A stretch of DNA of 64,000 nt from Candidatus Babelota bacterium. Lineage in GTDB: Bacteria; Babelota; Babeliae; Babelales; JAHIUU01. The notes under the pieces are model-generated. The model was given only the letters and a program-made list of their open reading frames with translations. It searched no databases and was not told the DNA's origin. The position numbers and the translations under genes are program-made. Below, in pieces: positions 32,896 to 41,259 of this stretch (positions are counted from its first letter, which is position 1; each line of letters opens with the position of its first letter). Where the stretch lies: assembly GCA_018817025.1 (NCBI GenBank), contig JAHIUU010000007.1:62001-126000 (forward strand), given 5' to 3'.

Positions 32896-34353
32896 ATGGA
32901 GCAGGTTGTACCCAGAGAGGCTCTTGTAAAGATTGCTGAATTTGTATACGAGATTCCCAAGTCGTTTCGAAGTGATATGCGTGTTCCGGCTCGTATTTTT
33001 GTTAGTGAGCAGATGCTCGATCAGCTTCTTACTGATCGGTCGTTGTGGCAGCTCGTGAACGTCACGACGCTTCCTGGAATTCAGACCGCAGGGTTTGCAA
33101 TGCCGGACATTCATGAGGGATATGGCTTTCCAATCGGCGGCGTTGCGGCGATGGCTGTTCATGATGGTGGGGTGATTTCGCCTGGTGGTATTGGGTATGA
33201 CATTAACTGTGGAGTTCGATTGTTAGCATCATCTATGACTGTTCAGGAGCTGAAACCTAGATTGAGTGACGTTGCCAATGAGATTTTTCGTGCTATTCCC
33301 TCGGGCGTTGGAAAGGGTGGTGCGCTTAAGCTTAAGGGCGCTGAGCTCGATCGAGTTTTGCAGGAGGGGGCGCGTCGGATGGTTGAGCTTGGTTATGGGG
33401 TTCCGGCAGACCTAGACTGTTGCGAGGAGAATGGTTGTATGCATGGCGCTGATCCTCGATCGGTTTCGTTTCGTGCGAAAGAGCGTGGGGCTGGTCAGCT
33501 TGGTACACTTGGTTCAGGGAACCACTTCTTGGAGATTCAAAAAGTTGAAGAAATTTTTGATGAAGATGTTGCAAAGTCGTTTGGACTAGTCAAAGACGGT
33601 GTGACCTTTATGATTCACTGTGGGTCTCGTGGCCTTGGGCACCAGACCTGTACAGATCATGTTCGACAGATGGTGCCAAAGATGGCGGGCTGGGGTATAA
33701 CGCTGCCCGATCGTGAGCTTGCTTGTGCGCCGTTTGATTCTCACGAGGGGAAAGCGTATTTTGCAGCGATGGCCGCTAGTGCGAATTATGCTTGGGCGAA
33801 TCGTCATGTGATTGCGCATAATGTTCGTCAAGCTTGGATGAACATTCTTGGTGGTGAATCAAATTTACGAACGGTGTACGATGTTGCGCATAATGTTGGC
33901 AAGCGAGAGGTCCATGAGATTGACGGGAAAAATGTTGAGGTGATTATGCATCGTAAGGGGGCGACCAGGGCGTTTCCCGCTGGCCGGCCTGAAATTCCTG
34001 AACAGTATAAGTCTGTTGGCCATCCGGTATTAATCCCGGGGACGATGGGGACAGCTTCGTATGTGTTGGTTGGTACGGAGCAGGGCCTGAAAGAATCATT
34101 TGGTTCGACCTGTCATGGGGCCGGCCGTCGTATGTCTCGTCGTCAGGCGAAACGTGAGGTTCGTGGGGCGACATTACGAGAAGCGTTGGAGCGTAAAGGG
34201 ATTGTTGTTTGTTGTACATCAGACCAGGGGCTTGCAGAAGAAGCTCCATTAGCCTATAAAGATGTTCACAACGTTGTTGATATTGTTGAGGGTGCAGGGA
34301 TTGCAAGACGAGTTGCAAAGCTGGTGCCATTAGCAGTTATTAAGGGGAATTGA
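32896..34353 (+). CDS. rtcB: RNA-splicing ligase RtcB
   Basis: RtcB joins RNA 2',3'-cyclic-phosphate or 3'-phosphate ends to 5'-OH ends using GTP and Mn2+. The 485-residue protein has AMPDIHEGYGFPIGGVAA, the metal cysteine in DINCGVRL, GTLGSGNHFLEIQ, IHCGSRGLGHQ, and the guanylylated histidine in TCHGAGRRMSRRQA. All are intact. The upstream in-frame ATG at 32845 overlaps archease and is not preferred; the start used follows a GGGG stretch. It stands between archease and a 2H phosphoesterase. Confidence 0.97.
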   Translation: MEQVVPREALVKIAEFVYEIPKSFRSDMRVPARIFVSEQMLDQLLTDRSLWQLVNVTTLPGIQTAGFAMPDIHEGYGFPIGGVAAMAVHDGGVISPGGIGYDINCGVRLLASSMTVQELKPRLSDVANEIFRAIPSGVGKGGALKLKGAELDRVLQEGARRMVELGYGVPADLDCCEENGCMHGADPRSVSFRAKERGAGQLGTLGSGNHFLEIQKVEEIFDEDVAKSFGLVKDGVTFMIHCGSRGLGHQTCTDHVRQMVPKMAGWGITLPDRELACAPFDSHEGKAYFAAMAASANYAWANRHVIAHNVRQAWMNILGGESNLRTVYDVAHNVGKREVHEIDGKNVEVIMHRKGATRAFPAGRPEIPEQYKSVGHPVLIPGTMGTASYVLVGTEQGLKESFGSTCHGAGRRMSRRQAKREVRGATLREALERKGIVVCCTSDQGLAEEAPLAYKDVHNVVDIVEGAGIARRVAKLVPLAVIKGN

Positions 34354-34354
34354 T

Positions 34355-34939
34355 ATGGGAAGCAGCAATAATGATGGTAATGGTGGTAGAACCTTAATGC
34401 GAGTTTTTGTGGCTATCGAAATGCCAGAGATTGTAAAAGAAGAGATTGGTAGGGTTCAGGATGTCTTGCGCAAACACAATTTGTTTCAGGGGACCTATGT
34501 TAATCCTGAGCATGCGCATCTGACGTTGCAGTTTGTTGGCTATATTGAGCCGGTTGCCCTTGCACCGATTAAAAAACTTTTGGGGTCGATTTCATTTCAT
34601 CCTATTCAAGCGAAACTTGGGTGCGTTGGTACGTTTGGTAGCGAGATGGTTATTAAAGTTATTTGGCTTGATGTTGAGGGGAAAGGGATTGTTGATTTGG
34701 TGCATGAGATTGAAAAAGCATTGTCGTTAGGTACTGTTGCAAGAAAACGAGCGTTTCAGTCTCATGTGACGCTTGCTCGGGTTAAAGAGAGTTCTGATGT
34801 TGGGGAGTTACGCGAGACGATTAATGAGATTTGTGTGGAGCCGATCCCTTTTACAATCGATGAGTTTGTACTAAAGCAATCGACCCTCACAGAGCAAGGG
34901 CCGATTTACGTTGATTTAGAACATTACGAGTTGGGCTAG
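34355..34939 (+). CDS. thpR: RNA 2',3'-cyclic phosphodiesterase (2H family)
   Basis: The 194-residue protein is a 2H phosphoesterase of the ThpR/LigT type with both catalytic histidine motifs, HLTLQFVG and HVTLARVK. These enzymes open 2',3'-cyclic phosphates to 2'-phosphates and can form 2'-5' linkages. Its ATG is one base past the rtcB stop with AAGGGG in front. It acts on the same kind of RNA end that RtcB ligates, so it may balance repair and turnover. A glycine/asparagine-rich start precedes the likely fold start MRVFVAIEMPE; initiation at that internal ATG (34397) is possible. Confidence 0.93.
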   Translation: MGSSNNDGNGGRTLMRVFVAIEMPEIVKEEIGRVQDVLRKHNLFQGTYVNPEHAHLTLQFVGYIEPVALAPIKKLLGSISFHPIQAKLGCVGTFGSEMVIKVIWLDVEGKGIVDLVHEIEKALSLGTVARKRAFQSHVTLARVKESSDVGELRETINEICVEPIPFTIDEFVLKQSTLTEQGPIYVDLEHYELG

Positions 34940-35322
34940 TTGTTTTTGATATATGGTTTGCCAATGATGAGCTTGTAGAGTTTTCGACAGAATGTGTTGC
35001 GATGCTTTCTCTTTAAGAGCCCTATTGAAGACTCGCTGAATTCACGAATTACGCTGTATGGATTAGCGCCAGCCTTAAGAAGTGTTTTCACGAGTTCCTC
35101 TTTAACATCATTCGGGTTACCACTATCTAGAATGGTTTTGTATAATGTTTCGTCCAAAAAGTCCTGCAGGGTGGGCCCATTTTCTTGGGGCTGGGAAACC
35201 GTCCGTCTTGGTGGCGTATTGTATCGGTCGATGTCTGGTTCCCGCAGTGTCTTTTTCATGCCAAACGCTGTCGATCCAGCCAAGATAAGTCCGGCTAGTA
35301 TAATAAAAGTATATTTTTTCAT
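34936..35322 (-). CDS. Small exported protein with one ankyrin-like motif
   Basis: The 128-residue protein has a signal peptide (KKYTFIILAGLILAGSTAFG) nearly identical to that of the next gene upstream. The mature part has a proline-rich linker and then VKTLLKAGANPYSVI, which looks like the second helix and turn of an ankyrin repeat, with helical flanks. One repeat is not a stable ankyrin domain, so this may be a remnant or chance. It overlaps thpR convergently by four bases. Confidence 0.65.
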   Translation of the reverse strand: MKKYTFIILAGLILAGSTAFGMKKTLREPDIDRYNTPPRRTVSQPQENGPTLQDFLDETLYKTILDSGNPNDVKEELVKTLLKAGANPYSVIREFSESSIGLLKRKHRNTFCRKLYKLIIGKPYIKNN

Positions 35323-35344
35323 GAGGGGCTCTTTCTATAGGTTG

Positions 35345-35635
35345 TTAGCTGTTTTTACCGTAATCTAGGCTGCGTTGTGCACGGTCATTTGGGACGATGT
35401 GGGAATTGCCGCCATTAACGTGTCTACGGGGTTCATCGGTGGGGACTTCTCGTCTTGGATATGTGTTAGGTAAAGTACGATATATGCCGGGTGTCTTGGG
35501 TGTGTTTTTATTGGTTCGTTGTTGCACGGGGGTTTGAGGCCCTTTGTTCCCAGGATCACCCTTGCATCCCATGCCAAACGCTGTTGAACCAGACAAGATA
35601 AGTCCTGCTAATGCGATAAGTGTATATTTTTTCAT
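35345..35635 (-). CDS. Small exported proline/asparagine-rich protein
   Basis: The 96-residue protein shares its signal peptide (MKKYTLIALAGLILSGSTAF) with the gene downstream, but the mature part is different: low-complexity, polar and disordered (GDPGNKGPQTPVQQ, NVNGGNSH-like). AAAGGA precedes the ATG. The pair looks like a duplication in which only the export signal is kept. The function is unknown. Confidence 0.6.
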   Translation of the reverse strand: MKKYTLIALAGLILSGSTAFGMGCKGDPGNKGPQTPVQQRTNKNTPKTPGIYRTLPNTYPRREVPTDEPRRHVNGGNSHIVPNDRAQRSLDYGKNS

Positions 35636-35810
35636 ATAAGTCCTTTCTAATATATGTCTATTACTTGGAAAAACTACTATTTTACATAAAAGCAAGTTTT
35701 AAGCAAATATAAATAAGTTATGGAAAAATTATCTCAAAAGGTTTTCCATTTGTCAACCGGCACTAAAAAAGGGCTGTTTTGGTTGGGGGGCGAGCCCTGC
35801 CATGGTACGC

Positions 35811-35850
35811 CCCCTCACATAAAACTTCGGAAATCACTCGGAACGAACGG
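35811..35850 (+). repeat. Dispersed repeat copy 5 (diverged)
   Basis: CCCCTCACATAAAACTTCGG then AAATCACTCGGAACGAACGG follows the family end CACTCGGGACGAACGG with one change. It lies in the 275-base spacer between hflX and the small secreted genes; the rest of that spacer shows only a short palindrome (CCTCGGCTCGAGG, 35859-35871) followed by a T-run. Confidence 0.65.
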
Positions 35851-35910
35851 CTCGAATTCCTCGGCTCGAGGCTGGCGGGTTTTTTGGCGGGCAGACTGGG
35901 CTATTGGTTA

Positions 35911-37029
35911 TTATGAAAACGTATGATTTTTGAGTGCTTCGATTAGTTCTGCGAGGCCATCTTTCGAGGTTGCGTGTGTTAGGGCGTGAGGCTGGTAGGC
36001 TTCAATCTCATTCCTAAGCTCTTCAAGCTCTTGGTCGCTAAGTTTGTCGGTTTTGTTAAAAACATAGAGCATGGGCTTTTGGTCAACGCCGAGGTCACAA
36101 AGGGTACCGAGTACGATCTCGATTTGTCCGGGCCATGATTTGTTGCTGACGTCGACGACGTGTAGCATTAGGTCGGCGTACTGAAGCTCATCGAGGGTTG
36201 ATTTGAATGCTTCGATGAGGTGGTGTGGGAGCTGACTAATGAAGCCGACAGTGTCTGACAGAAGACCTATCTTTTTGCTGTCGACAAATAGCTCTCGTGT
36301 GGTGGTGTCAAGGGTCGCAAATAGCTTGTCTTCAGCCAGCACGTCGCTTTTTGTGAGTAAATTAATAATGCTTGATTTTCCAACGTTGGTGTAACCAACT
36401 AGGCAGATGAGAGGCAGTTTGCTGGCGAGGCGCCGCTTGCGCTGAACGTCTCGTGATTTTTGTAGCGCGAGTAAGCGTTTTTTTGCTTGACGATGCTTTT
36501 CGGTCAGGTGCCGCTTCAGATACTCTTTTTCAGTTTCTCCAGGGCCCCGTGTACCGATATGTCCCGCTTGTTGCGCGAGCTGTGCCCCTTTACCCGCAAG
36601 TCGTGTTTTGAAATACTCAAGTTGTGCCATTTCGACCTGTATTTTTCCCTCTGCGGTGTGGGCGGCGTTTTGAAAGATTTCGAGAATAAGTCGCTCTCGG
36701 TCGTAGACGGTGCAGCCGAAGAAATCTTCAAGATTTCGCTCTTGAAGTGGTGAAAGCAGTTCTGAGACGATAACCTCGTCGATTTTTTTTTCGTTACAGA
36801 CCGCTAGGACATCGAGTAATTTGCCTTTGGTTAAAAAATTGCTCTTGTCGATACGACGCAATTTGATGGTCATATCCTCTTCGTATTCGACACCAAGCGT
36901 TTCGACTAAGCTTGAGAACTCGCTTTCGTAATCTTCACGAGACAGTTCGTGATTGTACGGGGCATGGATTGTAAGAAGCAGGACGTTTGTTCGTTTTTGA
37001 GTTGTTGAAATTGGTTTTTTGGATGCCAT
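35911..37029 (-). CDS. hflX: GTPase HflX
   Basis: HflX is a ribosome-associated GTPase that splits stalled 70S ribosomes. The 372-residue protein has the HflX N-domain (VIVSELLSPLQERNLEDFF, DRERLILEIFQ), the helical GAQLAQQAGHIGTRGPGETE linker, then the G domain: GYTNVGKSS (G1), ATLDTTTR (G2), LSDTVGFI (G3) and NKTDK (G4). AGGAA precedes the ATG. Confidence 0.96.
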   Translation of the reverse strand: MASKKPISTTQKRTNVLLLTIHAPYNHELSREDYESEFSSLVETLGVEYEEDMTIKLRRIDKSNFLTKGKLLDVLAVCNEKKIDEVIVSELLSPLQERNLEDFFGCTVYDRERLILEIFQNAAHTAEGKIQVEMAQLEYFKTRLAGKGAQLAQQAGHIGTRGPGETEKEYLKRHLTEKHRQAKKRLLALQKSRDVQRKRRLASKLPLICLVGYTNVGKSSIINLLTKSDVLAEDKLFATLDTTTRELFVDSKKIGLLSDTVGFISQLPHHLIEAFKSTLDELQYADLMLHVVDVSNKSWPGQIEIVLGTLCDLGVDQKPMLYVFNKTDKLSDQELEELRNEIEAYQPHALTHATSKDGLAELIEALKNHTFS

Positions 37030-37058
37030 GATTGTTCCTGACTGTTCCTGATTATTTT

Positions 37059-37586
37059 TTATTTGAGCAAGTCGATAATCGCCTGACCGAACTCTTTTGC
37101 AAATTTTGGTCCCTGGGCCGTGATAATTTTTTCTGGTGCGAGAGTAACGCAGCCGCTTTTGCTGAAGCGAACCCCGTATTCTTCAAAAATTGCTTTTGCT
37201 TCGTCGGTTGGGAAAACGGTTGCATGCTTGTTGCGTAAGATGGTTGTTTGGACTATTGCGATTACGGCATAACAGATTGCGGCGACAATTTTTTTGTTTT
37301 CATGAAAATATTGTATGGTTTTGTAGATCGCTTCGTTATTCCAGAGATATTTTTTTGACCCGGGGCCGCCAGAGATGACAAGTGCGTCGTATTGGTCAAA
37401 CTCGGCCTCTGATAGGTCGCTGAACAGGAGGTTAGGGGAGTGCTCGTGGCCATTGACGCCGATAGCAGGGCCCGTTTCTAGTCCAGCAACGTCGACGATG
37501 TGGCCTGCTTGTTGAAGCATGGTGTATGGTTCGGTGAATTCTTCGTCTCGGTAATTTTGCATGAGAATAAAAAGCGTTTTTGCCAT
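37059..37586 (-). CDS. DJ-1/PfpI-family protein
   Basis: The 175-residue protein has a flavodoxin-like opening (KTLFILMQNYRDEEF), the DALVISGGPGSKKYLW loop and the nucleophile elbow AAICYAV with the reactive cysteine. Relatives act as proteases, chaperones or glyoxalases, and the elbow sequence ICYA is somewhat different from the common ICHG, so the activity is open. The ATG at 37586 is preferred over one 20 codons earlier. It is divergent from the CaaX-ending gene. Confidence 0.85.
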   Translation of the reverse strand: MAKTLFILMQNYRDEEFTEPYTMLQQAGHIVDVAGLETGPAIGVNGHEHSPNLLFSDLSEAEFDQYDALVISGGPGSKKYLWNNEAIYKTIQYFHENKKIVAAICYAVIAIVQTTILRNKHATVFPTDEAKAIFEEYGVRFSKSGCVTLAPEKIITAQGPKFAKEFGQAIIDLLK

Positions 37587-37672
37587 AAAAGCCCTTTTTT
37601 GACAACTGGTAAAAAAAGCGCAAAAATATTTGCTTGCGGACAGCAACTTGCAGACAACAAAAGGAGTCTATC

Positions 37673-38842
37673 ATGAAACAGAAGATTTGGAGTAATTTTT
37701 TCGTTTTGAGTTTGGGGTTATTTTTTTCCGGTTCTGTGCTTTCGATGGGGCAAGAAAGCATTGTTTATAAAGAAATTTCTAACCGTCTTAAAGGGTATTT
37801 GCCTGTCAATGAGCTTAAAGGTTTAATTGGGAATAGGGCGACAGAGGGTGAATTTGAAGCGTGGTTCTCGAGGGGGGTAGGGGTTCCGTACAAGATAAAT
37901 GAAGATTTTATTTGGGATTCTTTTCGTCGTTACAAAAGGGGTCTTAAGTTCGACAGGTTTGCTAAGATAGATTTTTTTTATGAGTGTTCATGTTGTCGTT
38001 TCAATAGGAAAAAGCATCCTGAAAGAAGGGCTTTTTTTGAGGGTAACGTTCTTGTCTCAGTTATGAAAAATGAAAATGCTCAAACGCGTATGAAAAAAGA
38101 TAAGTCATTACGGGTGACATTTATCGGTTCGGGGCAACTTTTTTCTGAGTGGGTTATGATTAATAAGTTGATAGAGATTGGCTTTAGAAAGATTAGTGTA
38201 ACTTTTATTGATACGATCTATAAGGACTTTCTTGATGGGGATTTGTCGAAAGAGTCATTGAAAGAATCTTCTGATTATGAAAGCGCTCTAAAAGTTTATG
38301 GTAAGAATCGAAAGCCTTTTGTCGCAACGTATGGTAAGAAATTGTACAGTAATTGTATGGTACCAACTCTTGATGAAACGGTGACAAACGATATGTTTGT
38401 ACAGTTTTTTCGATGGTTTGAGAATAATCATGAAGATGTAGTGCTGGATATTGCTGTTTACGGCGATCTTGGAGCGTATGTTTCCAATTGCCAAGATTTC
38501 CCAGAAAATAAATGTGATCTTATGATTGCTGAAGATGTGGATGACGAGCATATCAATGGAGATAGTAATCTGCAGGAATTTCTCATTAATGCTTATGAGA
38601 ATATTTTGGTTGATGGTGGTTTATATGGGATTTTGGTGACGTTTTTTGACCTCGAATATTTGAAAAAAAGTTCAACAAAACGATTTCTTGATTGTTTTGA
38701 GAATCGTTTGTGGTGTTTCTGGAGGTCTGAATGGAAGAGCCCTGGAGACAATGGTATCTCCGAGGGCAAGTCGATTATGAGGGGCTATGTTGGTGAGAAA
38801 CCCGGATTTTCTTGCGATGACTCTTGGTGCTTGATACTCTAG
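37673..38842 (+). CDS. Exported protein with Rossmann-like core and CaaX-type C-terminus
   Basis: The 389-residue protein starts with a signal peptide (FFVLSLGLFFSGSVLS; AAGGAG before the ATG). The centre holds LRVTFIGSGQLFSEWVM and ISVTFIDTIY, which look like the first strands of a Rossmann or class I methyltransferase fold, and a later ILVDGGLYGILVTFF strand pair. A cysteine cluster ECSCC lies near residue 116. The chain ends SWCLIL, which fits a CaaX box of the type eukaryotic geranylgeranyl transferases modify. A methyltransferase function is not established. If exported into a host, the protein could be membrane-anchored by prenylation (inference). Confidence 0.7.
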   Translation: MKQKIWSNFFVLSLGLFFSGSVLSMGQESIVYKEISNRLKGYLPVNELKGLIGNRATEGEFEAWFSRGVGVPYKINEDFIWDSFRRYKRGLKFDRFAKIDFFYECSCCRFNRKKHPERRAFFEGNVLVSVMKNENAQTRMKKDKSLRVTFIGSGQLFSEWVMINKLIEIGFRKISVTFIDTIYKDFLDGDLSKESLKESSDYESALKVYGKNRKPFVATYGKKLYSNCMVPTLDETVTNDMFVQFFRWFENNHEDVVLDIAVYGDLGAYVSNCQDFPENKCDLMIAEDVDDEHINGDSNLQEFLINAYENILVDGGLYGILVTFFDLEYLKKSSTKRFLDCFENRLWCFWRSEWKSPGDNGISEGKSIMRGYVGEKPGFSCDDSWCLIL

Positions 38843-38892
38843 TGCCGTACATTTCAAATCTTTTTTATTTTGCAAAAGTCAGACGGGGATTC

Positions 38893-41259
38893 ATGAAGAA
38901 GAGGCTGCTTGCTACGATTCTGTTCGTTTGTTTGTTTGGTCAATTTAGTGTTATTCAAAAATCTGAGGCGAGTGGCCGAGATGTTTTATTTGGTGCTTTT
39001 CTCGGGATATTTGGGGTTACGGTTTTAGAAAAAATTGTTCGGTCTTTTGCCCCTCAAGGACAAGCTTTGCAGGGAGATGTTGGTAACAACGATACTTTTT
39101 TTTTAGAGACTGATTTTCAAGATCAGGACCTGACTTTTGTTGGCCAAGATCGAGCCTTATCGCAGGTTGCCGAGTTTGTTGACTCGGTTTTTTCTTTTCA
39201 AAAATATAAAGAATTAGGTGCAAGAAAGCCTCGTGGGCTTTTTATAGAAGGGCCGAGCGGAAATGGAAAGAGCTTGCTGGCGCATATTGTTGCAAAAGAG
39301 CTTTGCAGTAAGCTAATTACGGTGAGTGGTTATTTCTTGTCGGACGATTCGATTGGTCCCAGTGAGGCGAAGGTTCGATTTATTTTTGATTGTGCTAGGA
39401 AGGCCGCTCAGGAGAAGCCGACGGTTCTTTTTATAGATGATTTTGATGTTTTTGCGCAGATGAGCGATTTTCACCGTTTCAATATTCAAAAGCGACGTGG
39501 AATTCATGTTTTTACCGAATTGCTTGAGAGCATCGATGATGAAGAAAATCTTATTGTTGTTGTTGCTGCGTCGAACTCTTCGCTTGAGTTTGATCCTGAG
39601 TTATTAAAGCCAGGTGTTTTCGATAGGGTGGTTCACATCCCTCTACCGACAAGAGATGGAAGAGCTTCTCTCATTTCGCACTATCTCTATGATGTTGAGC
39701 TTAATGAGTTTGGTTGGAGTGATGGGTTTGCGGAAGAACTGCTTGACCAGACCGCCGGTTTTAGTGCGCTTTTCTTAAAGGAGCTTTTTTTTCAGGCAGC
39801 GTTGATTGCTGGTCAGGCTGGTGAAAGATCTATTTCACAAGAACATCTTCGCGAGTCGCTGAGTCGAGTGAAAGAGAAAAAGCAGGAAGTTTTGGATCAA
39901 GGTCAGGACGAATTGTTCTATTATACATTTTCTGAAAAAACAAAGTTTAAGGATGTTGCTGGTCAGGAAGAGGTGTTGGTTGAGGTGAAAGAGGTTGTCG
40001 ATGTTCTAAAAAATCCCTTGCGATATACGACGCTTGGTGCACGAGGGCCACGGGGGCTTCTCTTGCACGGCCCTTCTGGCTGCGGAAAAACGCTAATTGC
40101 GCGTGCAATTGCCGGTGAGGCCGGCTGTTGCTTTATTTCGATTTCCGGATCAGAATTCGTTAAAAAATATGTTGGTACCGGTGCCATGACGGTTCGGTTG
40201 ATTTTCAATTTTGCTCGCAAGATGGCGAAAGAGGTACCGGTTATTATTTTTATCGATGAGATTGACGGCTTAGGACACAGAAAAACCCTCGATTCTTCAG
40301 GAGGACAGAGCGAGTATAACAACACGATTAATGAATTATTAAAGCAAATGGATGGGTTTAAGCGAGATGAAAATATAATGGTTGTTGGAGCGACCAATCT
40401 TGCCGATGAGTTGGACCCTGCGTTAATGCGTTCGGGTAGGTTTGACCGAAAGGTTCGTGTTCCGCTGCCGGCTAAGCAAGCCCGTCAGGATATTTTGAGT
40501 TGTCACCTGAGCAAAGTTTTGCTTGATTTAGAAGTGACATCTACTGAGATCGTGTCTGAGCTTGCGAAAAGAACCGTTGGTTTTAGTGGCGCTAGTCTGG
40601 AGCTTCTTGTGAATGAGGCGGCAATGCTGGCGGCGCGAGGTGATGATTTCTGTGTGCGCAGAAATCATTTTGAAGAGGCGCTTGATAAGATTGTGTTGGG
40701 GGTTGCAGCAAACCGAGAACAGACGGCAGAGGCTTTGAAGCGAACGGCGTATCATGAGGCTGGGCATACGCTTGTTGCTGTCTTGAAAGGGCTTTCGGTT
40801 ACAAAGGTGTCGATTTTATCCAGGGGCAATGCACTCGGCGTGACCTGGACAAGAAACAAAGGTGATGAGGATGGTCAGTGTACGAAAAGCGAACTATTAC
40901 ATGAGCTGATGTGCATGCAGGCTGGGTATGTTGCTGAAAAGTTAGTTTTTGGGGAGGTTACGCCAGGGGTTTCGGATGACTTAAGACGAGCAAGCGAGAT
41001 GGCAAGCAATATGGTCAAACGGTTTGGCATGGGGGCGGGAGATCTGGAGTGTGTTGCCGGTAATGCTATCTGGTCTGATGCGGTCAGACAGCGCTTCGAC
41101 GAAGCTGCGATTATTCTACTAAGCCAGACGTTTACCCAGGTAAAAGAGCTTGTGAAGAAGCACAAAGATTTGCTTGTTGAACTCGCTGAAAAGCTTCTCG
41201 AGAGAGAGACGTTGTCTGAGCAGGAAGTGTATGCTATTACTGGCGAGCCTTGCGGTTAA
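38893..41259 (+). CDS. FtsH-like membrane protease with two AAA+ modules
   Basis: The 788-residue protein has an N-terminal hydrophobic signal and a second hydrophobic segment (DVLFGAFLGIFGVTVLEKIV), then AAA+ module 1 (about 75-325), AAA+ module 2 (about 345-600) and an M41 peptidase domain with HEAGH (621-625) and the later aspartate in GVSDDLRRA. Module 2 is canonical: GPSGCGKT, FIDEID, the pore FVKKYVGTGA and RSGRFDRKV. Module 1 has GPSGNGKS but FIDDFD in Walker B, KPGVFDR in place of RPGRFDR, and no FVG pore loop, so it may bind but not hydrolyse ATP. Ordinary FtsH has one module and about 610-650 residues. The start is the ATG opening the signal, with a weak GGGG before it. Confidence 0.9.
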   Translation: MKKRLLATILFVCLFGQFSVIQKSEASGRDVLFGAFLGIFGVTVLEKIVRSFAPQGQALQGDVGNNDTFFLETDFQDQDLTFVGQDRALSQVAEFVDSVFSFQKYKELGARKPRGLFIEGPSGNGKSLLAHIVAKELCSKLITVSGYFLSDDSIGPSEAKVRFIFDCARKAAQEKPTVLFIDDFDVFAQMSDFHRFNIQKRRGIHVFTELLESIDDEENLIVVVAASNSSLEFDPELLKPGVFDRVVHIPLPTRDGRASLISHYLYDVELNEFGWSDGFAEELLDQTAGFSALFLKELFFQAALIAGQAGERSISQEHLRESLSRVKEKKQEVLDQGQDELFYYTFSEKTKFKDVAGQEEVLVEVKEVVDVLKNPLRYTTLGARGPRGLLLHGPSGCGKTLIARAIAGEAGCCFISISGSEFVKKYVGTGAMTVRLIFNFARKMAKEVPVIIFIDEIDGLGHRKTLDSSGGQSEYNNTINELLKQMDGFKRDENIMVVGATNLADELDPALMRSGRFDRKVRVPLPAKQARQDILSCHLSKVLLDLEVTSTEIVSELAKRTVGFSGASLELLVNEAAMLAARGDDFCVRRNHFEEALDKIVLGVAANREQTAEALKRTAYHEAGHTLVAVLKGLSVTKVSILSRGNALGVTWTRNKGDEDGQCTKSELLHELMCMQAGYVAEKLVFGEVTPGVSDDLRRASEMASNMVKRFGMGAGDLECVAGNAIWSDAVRQRFDEAAIILLSQTFTQVKELVKKHKDLLVELAEKLLERETLSEQEVYAITGEPCG

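Noticed and set aside
34936..35322. Ankyrin-repeat effector
   Set aside because: Only one weak repeat motif can be seen, too little for a folded ankyrin domain.
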